Both the position numbers and the translations under genes were made by a program. This document shows, piece by piece, positions 17,508-27,924 of a stretch of 64,000 nucleotides of DNA (within the stretch, counting starts at the first letter, position 1; every line of letters begins with the position of its first letter). The stretch comes from Emticicia sp031378345 (GTDB lineage: Bacteria > Bacteroidota > Bacteroidia > Cytophagales > Spirosomataceae). The DNA lies in NCBI GenBank assembly GCA_031378345.1, contig JANNDY010000061.1, positions 56,671 to 120,670 on the forward strand, in the 5' to 3' direction. The notes beneath the pieces were generated by a model. That model saw nothing but the letters and a program-made list of their open reading frames with translations. It did no database searches and was not told where the DNA came from.

Positions 17508-18040
17508 AAAAAACCTTAATTTTCGCGTTAATTGCCTTGTTTTTTTCGAGCAAAATGCAAGCACAAACCACCAATAAAACCATGGAAAGTCCACAATTAG
17601 AATTCGTTTGTGAATTGAAAGTTTTAGTAACAGCACCAATGGTTGTTGGCGAAACGGCACATGGCGTTCGACGAGTAATTCCGATTGCAGGGGGCACTTT
17701 TGAAGGTCCAAAAATGAAAGGTGAAATTGTCAATGGTGGTGCCGATTGGCAAATCGTTAGAAAGGATGGCGTTGCTGAACTGGAAGCACATTATACTATC
17801 AAAACCGACGATGGTGTTTTTATTTATGTCAAAAATGTAGGTTTAAGAGTAGCTACGCCAGAAGTTGCCGCTCGAATTGGTAGAGGAGAGCAAGTTTCGC
17901 CCAATGACTATTATTTTAGGGCTGTACCAAAATTTGAAGCACCTGCAGGGAAATATGGCTGGCTAAACAACGCGATTTTTATTTGTAAGGGAATCAGGAA
18001 TCCTGATAATGTAACGATTCAGGTTTGGAAAATTTTGTAA
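17504..18040 (+). CDS. Secreted DUF3237 protein
   Basis: 178 residues. A signal peptide (about 1-20, ending MQAQ) is followed by a DUF3237 beta-barrel: LEFVCELKVLV, then GGTFEGPKMKGEIVNGGADW, and a C-terminal YYFRAVPKFEAPAGKYGWLN. The family is often found beside oxidoreductases of aromatic or lactone metabolism, but no reaction is firmly assigned. The 4-nt overlap with the flavin monooxygenase shows coupling. The signal peptide is odd for a partner of a cytoplasmic enzyme, so the two may act in sequence on either side of the membrane. It is convergent with the HD gene. Confidence 0.9.
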   Translation: MKKTLIFALIALFFSSKMQAQTTNKTMESPQLEFVCELKVLVTAPMVVGETAHGVRRVIPIAGGTFEGPKMKGEIVNGGADWQIVRKDGVAELEAHYTIKTDDGVFIYVKNVGLRVATPEVAARIGRGEQVSPNDYYFRAVPKFEAPAGKYGWLNNAIFICKGIRNPDNVTIQVWKIL

Positions 18041-18071
18041 TAAATCACTGATTATCAATTAGTTAGAAGAT

Positions 18072-18665
18072 TCAATGACTATAAGTAGCAACAATAGCTT
18101 TCAATTCATCTAAACGTTTTTGTTTTTGCTCACCCCGCAATTCGATGGCAGATTTTGTCCAATATTGATGGCTTTCTAAAAACTTAACTTGAACTTTATT
18201 CCAAGTTTCGATGTCTGCAACCATTTCACGCTCTTTAAGTTCAAGAAAAAGAGAATGAGCGATTGGCTTAAAATCATCTCTTCCAAAATAGTCAAGGTCG
18301 GCATCAGCTATGATTTTTTCTAAGATAGTTTGAGGAGTTTGAGGAATTTTAGTAGCCATTATCATTCCACAAATAGCTTCAATTTGCTTATGACTATATT
18401 CAAAATTTGGCAAGGTCAATTTCGCAATTCTACAACCTTCTTCTTCGTGGTTTTTATAATTTGTAATAAAACCTAAATCATGGTAAAGCGTAGCTGTTTC
18501 CAATAATATCAAAGATTCTTTATCTTTAACACCTTCGGCTTTTGCTATTTTCATGGCTGCATTCACTACATCAATAGTATGATGAAAACCATGATAAGTA
18601 AGCGTAGGAGAAAGATTTTTTCGTAGCTTTTTATGAATATATTTCTCCGCTTCTTTTATTTTCAT
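18072..18665 (-). CDS. HD-domain phosphohydrolase
   Basis: 197 residues. The metal-binding HD pattern is visible: H28-H29 (GFHHTIDVV), H62-D63 (LYHDLGF), a following H73, and D110-region DADLDYFG. This is the PF01966-like fold used for nucleotides or cyclic dinucleotides; the substrate here cannot be named. There is no signal or TM segment. It is transcribed alone, divergent from an AraC-type regulator across 260 bp of very AT-rich sequence. Confidence 0.85.
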   Translation of the reverse strand: MKIKEAEKYIHKKLRKNLSPTLTYHGFHHTIDVVNAAMKIAKAEGVKDKESLILLETATLYHDLGFITNYKNHEEEGCRIAKLTLPNFEYSHKQIEAICGMIMATKIPQTPQTILEKIIADADLDYFGRDDFKPIAHSLFLELKEREMVADIETWNKVQVKFLESHQYWTKSAIELRGEQKQKRLDELKAIVATYSH

Positions 18666-18863
18666 GAATATAAAATATTATGTGTAATTTTTTGTAAATA
18701 GTTGATAGTCAATAAACTACTAATACACTGATAATCAGTCATTTAGTTGCTTTTAAATATACCCATAAAATCAAAAAAAATACTTTAGATGGATTTCTTA
18801 ATTCAAACTTAAAACAAATATTTTAAAATATTATTTTTTTGGGGTTTTAATATTGAAAAAATT

Positions 18864-18883
18864 AAAATAAATCACTTTATTTT
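18864..18883. promoter_or_regulatory. Perfect 8+4+8 palindrome upstream of araC-type gene
   Basis: aaaataaa (18864-18871) and tttatttt (18876-18883) pair around tcac, 42 nt before the AraC-type start. In such AT-rich DNA, chance is a real alternative. An autoregulatory site is possible. Confidence 0.3.
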
Positions 18884-18925
18884 GATATTTAAGAATATGT
18901 GTGGAATTAAAATAAATTAATAATT

Positions 18926-19840
18926 ATGCCATTGAAAGCTCATCAAATACCTATTCTTAGCCCTTCCGAACTCGAAACTCATCATTTTGGTATTGCATCA
19001 GAATGGCATCCATCGTTTTCGCCTGACCATAGTTTATTTCATTTCAATCGGATAGAGTCAGTTCGCAATTTTTTAAAATTTCCCCTCCTCCCCCACCGAA
19101 AAACTGTTTTTGATTTTTTCTTTTTGACAAAAGGTAATTCCGTTCGCAGTAAAGGATTGGATAATTATGCAATTTCAGAAAATACTTTCTTTTTTCTACC
19201 CGCTTATCAAATCACTACGCATGAATCCATGAGCGAAAATGCTGAGGGTTTTTTCTGCCATTTCGATATTGAAATTCTGAATAAAAATTTTTCGAAGCGT
19301 GATATTTCAAAGGAATTTTATTTTCTAAATTTTATTGGAAACCCAATTATACAGATTGATAATGAGGCATTTATACCTATTTTAAATATTTTACAAAGGC
19401 TTGAAGATGAAAATAACAACGAACGTTTGCATAAATTTGACTTAGTGAGTTTTTATTTAATGGCACTTTTTACCGAACTCAAACGTTTTTCGCAGCCACC
19501 CGTAAAAGTGAAAGAAAATTCTGCACTTCGCATTACGCAGCAATACAAAGATGCTTTGAGCCAACATATTTATCAAAAACAAAGCGTTACCGAATACGCC
19601 GATTTATTGGCAGTTTCACCCAATCACCTCAACAAATGTGTCAAAACAATTATTGGAAGACCCGCCCAAGATTTATTGAATGACATGATTCTTCTCGAAG
19701 CAAAAGTTTTATTAAAACAAACCGAACTGCCAATTGGTGAGGTTGCTTTCAAAATAACTAAGCAAAACCCAAGTGATTTTTCTCGTTTTTTCAAGTCAAA
19801 AACAGGTTTTACACCAAAGGAATACAAGCAAATGGATTGA
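18926..19840 (+). CDS. AraC-family transcriptional regulator
   Basis: 304 residues. The N-terminal 1-190 is a cupin-like sensor part (SENTFFFLPAYQITTHE, with the characteristic FFCHFDIEIL strand). The C-terminal 200-304 has two HTH motifs: SVTEYADLLAVSPNHLNKCV, and a second one in PIGEVAFKITKQNPSDFSRF, ending in KTGFTPKEYKQ. It leads the glycoside hydrolase cluster and is followed by a 505-bp spacer and the MFS gene. It is the likely regulator of that cluster, sensing a sugar or sugar derivative. Confidence in the family is high and in the target moderate. Confidence 0.92.
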   Translation: MPLKAHQIPILSPSELETHHFGIASEWHPSFSPDHSLFHFNRIESVRNFLKFPLLPHRKTVFDFFFLTKGNSVRSKGLDNYAISENTFFFLPAYQITTHESMSENAEGFFCHFDIEILNKNFSKRDISKEFYFLNFIGNPIIQIDNEAFIPILNILQRLEDENNNERLHKFDLVSFYLMALFTELKRFSQPPVKVKENSALRITQQYKDALSQHIYQKQSVTEYADLLAVSPNHLNKCVKTIIGRPAQDLLNDMILLEAKVLLKQTELPIGEVAFKITKQNPSDFSRFFKSKTGFTPKEYKQMD

Positions 19841-19943
19841 GTTACCACACGTTATTTTGATTACTATATTAAAAATGCAAACGGAAGTAAAACACAATAT
19901 TCAAAATTGTATTTGAAGTAAAAACCACATTAAAAACTATGAC

Positions 19944-19976
19944 CTAAATCATTTTGGCTCAAAATGGATTGATTTA
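19944..19976. repeat. Inverted repeat in the 505-bp araC-MFS spacer
   Basis: ctaaatcattttg (19944-19956) pairs with caaaatggattgatttag (19960-19977) with a few unpaired bases. The rest of the spacer 19841-20345 holds AT-rich sequence with no coding signal beyond an unlikely N-terminal extension of the MFS frame. The inverted repeat could be a terminator after the regulator or a control site for the MFS gene. Confidence 0.3.
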
Positions 19977-20345
19977 GCATATTTTCTGCCGTTTTCTGCG
20001 TAATTTTTCTTTAATATTCTTCTCAATTTTGTACAATTAAAAATAAGATTATCAACTTAAATAAGTAACCCTATCCACCATCAAAATTCACGCTAATTAG
20101 TACAGTCCGCTAACAATTTTAACGTTAATTTATATAAGTCTTTGGACAAAATTAATTACAATTGAAATTTTTCATAACTCATTGATAATCATCGAACCGC
20201 CGATGAGGTGTTTTACATATTCATAATTCTTCTTTTCACATACTCAAAAAAAATAATTTTAAATAGAACAATTATTATTGCGGATAATGGAATAATGAAT
20301 TTCATAAAAAACCACTATTTCAACAAAACAAACCCTTACCTATAC

Positions 20346-21536
20346 ATGAAAAAAGGAATTTTCTCCTACGAAAACGGCATTGTTGCCCTCATGGCACTCA
20401 CTTTTGGTTGTTTATTTTTTGACCGATTGGCACTCAATTTTCTAATGCCCTATGTTTCCAAAGATTTAAATCTAAACAATACCCAAATCGGACTTTTAGC
20501 AGGAGCTTTGTCATTGGCTTGGGCATTTTCAAGCTTTTTTACAACTGCTTGGGCAGAAACCAACAACAAAAAGAAATTGGTTTTTGTCGCAGCAGTTTTT
20601 GTCTTTTCAATTTGTTCGTTTAGTTCGGGTTGGGCAATATCGTTTGCAACATTATTGATTGCAAGGCTCGTGATGGGTTTTGCCGAAGGTCCCGTGATTC
20701 CATTGGCTCAAAACTTTGTCGAAAGAGAATCTTCACCCCATCGTTTGGGTCTTAATTCGGGTATGTTGCAAGCCTTTGGATCTGCATTATTTGGTTCAAT
20801 TTTAGCCCCTGTTTTATTAGTAAAGATTGCAGAAGATTTAGGTTGGCGAAATGCTTTTTTCATCGCTGGGGTGCCTGGTTTAATTTTCGGTTTATTAGCT
20901 TGGAAATTTATCAAGAAATCAACTGCCGAGAGTACGGCTACGACTGAAAAAAAAGGACTAAATATCACAGAATTATTACAATACAATAACATCAAATGGG
21001 GCATTGGTGCTGCTTGCTGTATATTTGGGTGGTGGTTTTCAACTTTACCATTTATCTCCAATTATTTCGTAAATACACAAGGAATGTCCACTGATGATAT
21101 GGGCAAAACCATGGGACTATTAGGCGTTTCAGGGCTTTTATCTTCCATAATTGTCCCAGCACTTTCTGATAAAATAGGACGTAAAAAAGTTTTATTAACA
21201 TTTATTACTTTGGGGGTTTTCTATTCATTTGCAGTGCAATTTTTGGCAGGTTCGGCTTTGCATTTACCCGCCATGTTTCTGACTTATTTTACAATGGGAG
21301 CAATTCCTTTAGTTGCGGCGGTTATTCCATCTGAAACAGTACCAAATCATTTGAAAGCCAAGGCAATTGGGCTAATTACAGGAGTTGCCGAAATTGTTGG
21401 TGGTGTATTAGTTCCAGCTATTTCAGGCTTACTTTCAGATAAAGTCAATCCATCGGCATTTCTTTGGGTTTCATCAATTTTAGCTGTTTTAGGTATTTTC
21501 TTTGTACTAAAATTGCAAGAAACTCGAAAAATTTAA
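20346..21536 (+). CDS. MFS transporter
   Basis: I chose the ATG at 20346 (MKKGIFSYENGIVALMALTF), giving 396 residues and 12 TM segments; the earlier in-frame ATG at 20208 adds 46 residues that look like non-coding AT-rich translation. The loop 2-3 motif is weak. TM1 (ALTFGCLFFDRLALNFLMPY) and the segment GFAEGPVIPLAQNFV resemble ACS/hexuronate-type MFS permeases. It opens the plus-strand cluster of glycosidases and is the obvious candidate to import their products, since there is no SusC/SusD pair. The substrate is unproven. Confidence 0.88.
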   Translation: MKKGIFSYENGIVALMALTFGCLFFDRLALNFLMPYVSKDLNLNNTQIGLLAGALSLAWAFSSFFTTAWAETNNKKKLVFVAAVFVFSICSFSSGWAISFATLLIARLVMGFAEGPVIPLAQNFVERESSPHRLGLNSGMLQAFGSALFGSILAPVLLVKIAEDLGWRNAFFIAGVPGLIFGLLAWKFIKKSTAESTATTEKKGLNITELLQYNNIKWGIGAACCIFGWWFSTLPFISNYFVNTQGMSTDDMGKTMGLLGVSGLLSSIIVPALSDKIGRKKVLLTFITLGVFYSFAVQFLAGSALHLPAMFLTYFTMGAIPLVAAVIPSETVPNHLKAKAIGLITGVAEIVGGVLVPAISGLLSDKVNPSAFLWVSSILAVLGIFFVLKLQETRKI

Positions 21537-21724
21537 TCAATTTTGATTCAAAAATTATTTTCGAAATTCACCAATAAAGAAAAAGATTAAACTGGCTCTT
21601 TATAAAAGATAAAGAATTCCATGAAAGGCTTTTTGAGCCGCAATGGAGTTGTATGGTATGAATTTTCTGGAAATAATATCTAACTCCCCTCATCAAAAAA
21701 AATTATAAACTACAAAAAAACCTG

Positions 21725-23716
21725 ATGAAAATCAAACTACTCATTTTATTCATTTTCGTAAGCATTATTGAGCTTTCTGCACAAAACAAAGCCATTTTTA
21801 CTGTTCAGGCAGACAAACCCATTGCCGAAATATCGCCCAATATGTGGGGTATTTTCTTCGAAGACATCAACTTAGGAGCAGATGGCGGACTGTATGCCGA
21901 ACTCATCAAAAATCGCTCTTTTGAATTTTCAAAACCTCTCATGGGCTGGAAAATCACTGGCGGGAAATCATTTTATGGCTTAAATATTGGCGGTGAAATT
22001 ACCATTATCAACCGTCCTGAAATGGCAAATACAAATCCTCGTTTTATGCGTGTGGTTTTGGAAAATAACTCCAAAGGAAGTTTGGGTTTAACCAACGAGG
22101 GTTTTCGAGGAATGGGCATCAAAAAAGATTTGACTTATCATTTTTCCGTGCTATACCGTCAGAAAAATGGTTTGTCAAAAATGCACTTAGAATTAATCAA
22201 TGAAAAAGGTGAAATTATAGGTTCGGGCATCTTTGAACCAAGCAAATTGGGCGACCATTGGCAAAAAGGTGAAGCGAGTTTTAAAGCAACCACTACCGAA
22301 CAACGAGCAAAATTCAATATTTGGTTTGAAGGTAGTGGTATTTTGGATTTGGACATGATTTCACTATTTCCGAGCGATACATGGAAAGGTAGAAAAGGTG
22401 GTTTACGAGGAGATATGGTGCAAATTTTAGCAGATTTAAAACCTGGTTTTGTTCGCTTTCCAGGCGGTTGTATTGTTGAAGGCAATGACCTTTCGCAGCG
22501 TTATCAATGGAAAAAAACGATTGGTTCAGTAGATGACAGAAAATTGATTATCAACCGCTGGAATTACGAAATGGCTCATCGCCCTACGCCCGATTATTTT
22601 CAAACTTTTGGCTTAGGTTTTTTTGAATATTTCCAAATGGCAGAAGATATTGGAGCCGAACCGCTACCGATTTTAAACTGTGGTATGGCTTGTCAATTCA
22701 ATACAGCCGAACTCGCTCCCATCGAAGATATTGACCCTTATGTGCAAGATGCTTTGGATTTAATAGAGTTTGCCAATGGTGATATTACAACCAAATGGGG
22801 CAAAATTAGAGCAGAAATGGGGCATCCTGCACCTTTTAATCTAAAAATGTTGGGTGTTGGTAATGAAAACTGGGGACCACAATACATCGAACGATTAAAG
22901 ATTTTTCAAGAAAAAATCAAAAAACAATATCCTCAAATGAACTTAGTTTGTAGCTCAGGAGTGGCAGCCGACGGCGAAATGTTTGATTATTTGAATGGAA
23001 ATCTTCGCAAATTGAATGCTGAATTTATTGATGAACATTACTATAACCGTCCCGAATGGTTTTTGGCAAATGCCAAACGCTATGATAATTATGATAGAAA
23101 AAGCAAATCAAAGGTTTTTGCAGGCGAATACGCAGGACAAAGCGATAAAGTTGTAAGTGCTGATAATCAAAATAATTGGAAAACTGCTCTTGCCGAAGCC
23201 GCTTTTATGACAGGCTTAGAGCGTAATGCTGACGTGGTGGGCATGGCTTCGTATGCTCCGCTTTTTGGACATACTGATGGCTGGCAATGGAAACCCAATT
23301 TGATTTGGGTGGACAATCTGAAAGTTATGCCAACGCCTAATTATCAAGTACAAAAACTATATTCTACCAATAAAGGCACGCATACATTGCCTATTTTGTA
23401 TAATAATCAAACCATTACTGGGCAAGATAGCCTTTATGCCACTGCAAGTTTGGATATAAAAACTAATGAGTTGATTATCAAGGTAGTAAATGCGTCAAAT
23501 AAGGCTCAAACTACGGCAATAAATATCGAAAGTGGCAAGAAAATCGCATCAAAAGCTAAATTAATCTTGTTACAAAATGATAATTTGGAAGCAACTAATA
23601 CGATGGAAAATCCTGCGATAATTGCTCCTAATGAAAAGGAAATTTTGCTCAATGGCAAAACGCTTTCTATTGATTTAAAAGGATATTCTTTTTCAATAAT
23701 AAAAATTCAATATTGA
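21725..23716 (+). CDS. GH51 alpha-L-arabinofuranosidase
   Basis: 663 residues. Signal peptide 1-20. A beta-rich module (about 60-215) is followed by the catalytic barrel: VRFPGGCIVEGNDLSQRYQW, acid/base G379-N380-E381 (GVGNENWGPQ), and nucleophile E468 (FAGEYAG) after DEHYY. The C-terminal beta domain ends at 663. The family removes terminal arabinofuranose from arabinan and arabinoxylan. It starts 188 nt after the MFS gene and is 51 nt from the next glycosidase, consistent with one operon acting outside the cytoplasm. Confidence 0.95.
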   Translation: MKIKLLILFIFVSIIELSAQNKAIFTVQADKPIAEISPNMWGIFFEDINLGADGGLYAELIKNRSFEFSKPLMGWKITGGKSFYGLNIGGEITIINRPEMANTNPRFMRVVLENNSKGSLGLTNEGFRGMGIKKDLTYHFSVLYRQKNGLSKMHLELINEKGEIIGSGIFEPSKLGDHWQKGEASFKATTTEQRAKFNIWFEGSGILDLDMISLFPSDTWKGRKGGLRGDMVQILADLKPGFVRFPGGCIVEGNDLSQRYQWKKTIGSVDDRKLIINRWNYEMAHRPTPDYFQTFGLGFFEYFQMAEDIGAEPLPILNCGMACQFNTAELAPIEDIDPYVQDALDLIEFANGDITTKWGKIRAEMGHPAPFNLKMLGVGNENWGPQYIERLKIFQEKIKKQYPQMNLVCSSGVAADGEMFDYLNGNLRKLNAEFIDEHYYNRPEWFLANAKRYDNYDRKSKSKVFAGEYAGQSDKVVSADNQNNWKTALAEAAFMTGLERNADVVGMASYAPLFGHTDGWQWKPNLIWVDNLKVMPTPNYQVQKLYSTNKGTHTLPILYNNQTITGQDSLYATASLDIKTNELIIKVVNASNKAQTTAINIESGKKIASKAKLILLQNDNLEATNTMENPAIIAPNEKEILLNGKTLSIDLKGYSFSIIKIQY

Positions 23717-23767
23717 AATTGGCGTAATAATTTACTTGATTTTGCACCATTATTATTCAGATAAAAC

Positions 23768-25474
23768 ATGAAAAAAATCTTATTTCTTTTATTCATTTCA
23801 AGTATTGGGTTTGCCCAAATGCCACAATTGTCAAAAGCGGGGAATCAAACCAAAATGATGGTTGATGGCAAGCCATTCTTGATTTTAGGCTCCGAAATGC
23901 ACAATTCGACAGGCACAGACACGGCAGCTGTTACTGCTGTGATGAAGCAAGCCAAAGCAATGAATATGAACACGGTTTTGGGCTATGCTTATTGGGAAAT
24001 GGTAGAGCCAACAGAAGGCAAATTCAATTTTGATTTGGTTGACCACCTAATAAAATCGGCAGAAAAGAAAAACTTAAAGCTGATTTTGGTTTGGTTTGGA
24101 AGTTGGAAAAGTACAACATCATCTTACGCTCCAGAATGGGTAAAAACCAACCCAAAGCGATTTGAAAGGTATGCTTTAAAAGATGGAACTACCCTCGAAA
24201 TTTTATCGCCTTTTTGCGATGAAAACTTAAAGGCAGATACCAAAGCATACGTAGCCTTGATGCAACATTTGAAAGAAATTGATAAAAAACATACTGTAAT
24301 TATGCTTCAACCTGAAAATGAACCTGGCACATTTTCAAGTTACCGAGATTTTAGCCCCAAAGCCGAAAACACATGGAATGCCAATGTACCAAATGAAGTA
24401 ATGGATTATCTTAAAAACAATAAAACAAATTTATTTCCAGCCTTAGAAAAATCTTGGGCAGCCAATGGCAATAAAACCAATGGAAAATGGGCTGAGTTAT
24501 TTGGCGATGTACAAGGCTATCCGCATTATGCCGAAGAACTTTTCTCGGCTTATTTTTATTCAAAATTTATAAATTCCTTAGCTGCCGAAGGTAGAAAAGT
24601 GCTTGATTTGCCAAGCTATTGCAACGGTTGGTTATATAATAAATTGAGTTATTATCCGCATGGCACTATCAACCCTCATGTGTTAGATATGTACCATGCA
24701 GCAGGAAAATCCATTGATTTTTACTCGCCTAATGTATATTCGTTGGAATATGACCAACTTTTTTCTGACTATAAAGCGGGTGGAAAAACCTTGTTTATTC
24801 CTGAAAGCATTTTATCCCCAGCGGGAATACTTTATGCCATTGGCGAGTATGATGCCATCGGTTTTGCACCTTATGGTATTGATGGCTGGACTGACGAAAA
24901 AAACAAAACTTTGCTCACAGCGGTAAACCATACGCTGGCTGAAATGAGTAGTTTGATTACCTCTAAGTTCAACTCAACAGACATGAGAGGTTTGTATCAA
25001 GCACCTATGGCTCGCAATAAATCTATCGAAATAGGCGATTATATACTATCGGTAAGTTCTGCTGAAAGCCACCGATTTGCAATTGATTTTGGGAAATCAT
25101 TAGAAAAAGCAGGAAAAGAAACCATTTCATTTCCTCAACTCATGGGAATTGAAATACCTGATGGAATGCCACATCAAGAAGAGCAAAAAAGTCCACCGCC
25201 GAATCCGTTTGCAGGTTTACCAAAAGATTATGGTTCTGCAATCGTAATCAGAAATTCTGATGATGAGTTTTATATTGTTGGCTATGGTTTGAGAATAGAT
25301 TTTTCTTTGAAAAGTACAATCCAATTCAACCATTTGGGCTATCGTTCGATTGATAAAGGTTATTTCAAAAACAATAATTTTATTGCTACCAAACGTTGGA
25401 ATGGCGATGAACTAAAAACCGTACTTCCTGCCGATGAAATTACCGTTTTAAAAGTGAGACTTTATAGAAACTAA
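23768..25474 (+). CDS. GH35-like DUF5597 beta-galactosidase-family enzyme
   Basis: 568 residues. Signal peptide 1-17. The barrel begins MMVDGKPFLILGSEMHNSTG and contains YAYWEMVEPTEGKF. The likely acid/base is E185 (QPENEPGTF) and the nucleophile E346 (FIPESILSP). The last 170 residues match the DUF5597 beta domain seen in secreted GH35-type proteins. Enzymes of this kind act on beta-galactosides, but the family is poorly tested. It lies between the GH51 and GH3 genes (51 and 71 nt) in one apparent transcript. Confidence 0.85.
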   Translation: MKKILFLLFISSIGFAQMPQLSKAGNQTKMMVDGKPFLILGSEMHNSTGTDTAAVTAVMKQAKAMNMNTVLGYAYWEMVEPTEGKFNFDLVDHLIKSAEKKNLKLILVWFGSWKSTTSSYAPEWVKTNPKRFERYALKDGTTLEILSPFCDENLKADTKAYVALMQHLKEIDKKHTVIMLQPENEPGTFSSYRDFSPKAENTWNANVPNEVMDYLKNNKTNLFPALEKSWAANGNKTNGKWAELFGDVQGYPHYAEELFSAYFYSKFINSLAAEGRKVLDLPSYCNGWLYNKLSYYPHGTINPHVLDMYHAAGKSIDFYSPNVYSLEYDQLFSDYKAGGKTLFIPESILSPAGILYAIGEYDAIGFAPYGIDGWTDEKNKTLLTAVNHTLAEMSSLITSKFNSTDMRGLYQAPMARNKSIEIGDYILSVSSAESHRFAIDFGKSLEKAGKETISFPQLMGIEIPDGMPHQEEQKSPPPNPFAGLPKDYGSAIVIRNSDDEFYIVGYGLRIDFSLKSTIQFNHLGYRSIDKGYFKNNNFIATKRWNGDELKTVLPADEITVLKVRLYRN

Positions 25475-25545
25475 TCTATGTGTAACAAAATTACCCAAGA
25501 TACCAAGGCATTTTACTCAAAAATACAATTAAAATAACCTCAAAA

Positions 25546-27858
25546 ATGAAACAAAAATTATTTATTGCCTCATTGTTTTTTTTAGCAACTATTTCGCTAT
25601 TCGCCCAAAAAAAGTGGAGCGAAACGCAAAAAGGAACTTTTAATCTTGTCCAAAATCAAGGTGGGCAAAGCCTTGCTTATTCGCCAACGTCAGGTGTTAA
25701 AATATTAACTGTCAATGGATTAGCTTTCAAAGATTTAAACAAAAATGGCAAACTTGATAAGTTTGAAGATTGGCGTTTGCCAGCCGATGCTCGTGCCAAA
25801 GACTTGGCGACAAAACTAAGTGTTGAAGAAATTGCGGGTTTGATGTTGTATTCTGCTCACCAATCAATTCCTGCACGTGCGGGAGGATATTTTGCAGGAA
25901 CATATAACGGACAACCATTCAAAGCTGGCGAAACCGACCCAAGCGATTTGACCGACCAACAAAAGAAGTTTTTGAAAGACGATAATCTTCGCCACGTATT
26001 ACTTACGACCGTGCAAAGCCCCGAAATTGCGGCTCAATGGAACAATAAATTACAGGCTTTTTGCGAAAGTGTAGGTTTCGGCATTCCTGCTAATAATAGC
26101 ACCGACCCACGCCACGGCACAAAAGCAAAAGCCGAATACGATGCTGCCTCAGGTGGAGAAATTTCGATGTGGCCAAGTTCATTGGGCATGGCAGCCACTT
26201 TCGACCCAAGTGTGGTTAAAAAATTTGGAGAAGTTGCCGCTGCCGAATACCGTGCTTTGGGTATAACCACGGCACTTTCGCCACAAGTTGATATTGCCAC
26301 TGAGCCTCGTTGGGCAAGATTCAACGGTACTTTTGGCGAAAGCCCTTACCTTTCGGCAGCCATGGGACAAGCTTATTGCGATGGTTTTCAAACGACCAAA
26401 AATGCAATAACAGGTTGGGGTTTTGGTAGCGTAAATGCAATGGTAAAACATTGGCCAGGTGGTGGTTCGGGCGAAGCAGGGCGTGATGCACATTATGCCA
26501 ACGGAAAATTTGCCGTTTACCCAGGCAATAATTTCGACGCCCATTTGATACCCTTTACCCAAGGTGCTTTTAAGCTAAAAGGAAAGACAGCTATGGCTTC
26601 AGCCGTGATGCCTTATTATACCATTTCGTGGAATCAAGATGTAAAAAACCACGAAAATGTAGCCAATAATTACAATAAATATATCGTTAGCGATTTGCTA
26701 AGAACAAAATATAAATATGATGGTGTAGTTTGTACCGATTGGCTCGTAACTGGAGACCACAAAGCCATGGATGTGTTTATTGATGGAAAAACTTGGGGCG
26801 TTGAAAACTTGACTATGGCGGAGCGTCATTACAAAATTTTAATGGCGGGCGTGGACCAATTTGGCGGAAATAACGATGCAAAACCTGTTATCGAAGCTTA
26901 TCAAATGGGGGTTAAGGAATTTGGAGAAGACAAAATGAGAGCAAGAATGGAGCAATCAGCCGTGAGATTATTGAAGAATATTTTCAGAGTGGGCGTTTTT
27001 GAAAATCCATACTTAAATCCAGAAGAAACAAAAGCCGTTGTGGGCAAGCCTGAGTTTATGAAGTTGGGCTACGAAACACAATTAAAATCAGTTGTTTTGT
27101 TAAAAAACCAAGCCAAAATATTGCCTATTAAAGCGAAAAAGACAATTTATGTGCCAAAACGTTTCAGTCCAGCCAGTCGCAATTTCTTGGGAATGGAAAC
27201 ACCTGCTTCTACCGATTATCCAGTAGAAATAGATTTGATTAAAAAATACTATAATGTAACTGACAATGCCGACGAAGCCGATTTTGCCTTAGTTTTTATT
27301 CAAAATCCTACGGCAACGATGGGTTATGACAAAGAAGATTTGAAAAATGGAGGCAATGGCTACATTCCAATAAGTTTGCAGTACGGCGATTATACCGCTA
27401 CCGAAGCTCGTGAAAAAAGTATTGCAGGTGGCGACCCAATGGAAAATTTTACTGACCGTGGTTATAAAAACAAATCAGCAAAAACTGCCAATATTACTGA
27501 TGCTCAATTGGTTGCAGAAACCAAAGCTAAGATGAAAAACAAACCTGTGATTGTATCGGTAAGCACCACAAATCCAATGGTTTTCAGCGAAATAGAAAAA
27601 GACGCTGCTGCTATTTTGGTCAATTTTGGAGTACAAGACCAAGCATTATTAGAAATTATTTCAGGAAAAGCAGAGCCTTCGGCACTTTTACCAATGCAAA
27701 TGCCAGCAAATATGACAACCGTAGAAAAACAAGAAGAAGACGTGCCTTACGACATGATTCCTCACAAAGATTCAGATGGAAATAGCTATGATTTTGGTTT
27801 TGGAATGAACTGGAAAGGCGAGATAAAAGACGGTAGAGTTTTAAAATTTAAAAAGTAA
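25546..27858 (+). CDS. GH3 beta-glucosidase-type enzyme
   Basis: 770 residues. Signal peptide 1-21. Residues 61-77 (FKDLNKNGKLDKFEDWR) form an EF-hand-like calcium loop before the barrel. The conserved KHWPGGG is at 301-307, and the nucleophile is D398 (GVVCTDW). The beta/alpha sandwich follows from about 500, and the frame ends after a short C-terminal tail with no fibronectin-like extension. GH3 enzymes release beta-linked glucose or xylose from non-reducing ends. It is the third gene in the glycosidase run and is followed by a strong terminator. Confidence 0.93.
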   Translation: MKQKLFIASLFFLATISLFAQKKWSETQKGTFNLVQNQGGQSLAYSPTSGVKILTVNGLAFKDLNKNGKLDKFEDWRLPADARAKDLATKLSVEEIAGLMLYSAHQSIPARAGGYFAGTYNGQPFKAGETDPSDLTDQQKKFLKDDNLRHVLLTTVQSPEIAAQWNNKLQAFCESVGFGIPANNSTDPRHGTKAKAEYDAASGGEISMWPSSLGMAATFDPSVVKKFGEVAAAEYRALGITTALSPQVDIATEPRWARFNGTFGESPYLSAAMGQAYCDGFQTTKNAITGWGFGSVNAMVKHWPGGGSGEAGRDAHYANGKFAVYPGNNFDAHLIPFTQGAFKLKGKTAMASAVMPYYTISWNQDVKNHENVANNYNKYIVSDLLRTKYKYDGVVCTDWLVTGDHKAMDVFIDGKTWGVENLTMAERHYKILMAGVDQFGGNNDAKPVIEAYQMGVKEFGEDKMRARMEQSAVRLLKNIFRVGVFENPYLNPEETKAVVGKPEFMKLGYETQLKSVVLLKNQAKILPIKAKKTIYVPKRFSPASRNFLGMETPASTDYPVEIDLIKKYYNVTDNADEADFALVFIQNPTATMGYDKEDLKNGGNGYIPISLQYGDYTATEAREKSIAGGDPMENFTDRGYKNKSAKTANITDAQLVAETKAKMKNKPVIVSVSTTNPMVFSEIEKDAAAILVNFGVQDQALLEIISGKAEPSALLPMQMPANMTTVEKQEEDVPYDMIPHKDSDGNSYDFGFGMNWKGEIKDGRVLKFKK

Positions 27859-27924
27859 ATCATGCTTAAATTCAAATAAAGAAAATATAGAGAATTTGAA
27901 TAAGATTCTTTAAGCTATAAGTTT

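Noticed and set aside
20208..20345. N-terminal extension of the MFS protein
   Set aside because: The 46 added residues have no TM pattern matching the family and read like AT-rich spacer; the ATG at 20346 gives a standard first TM.
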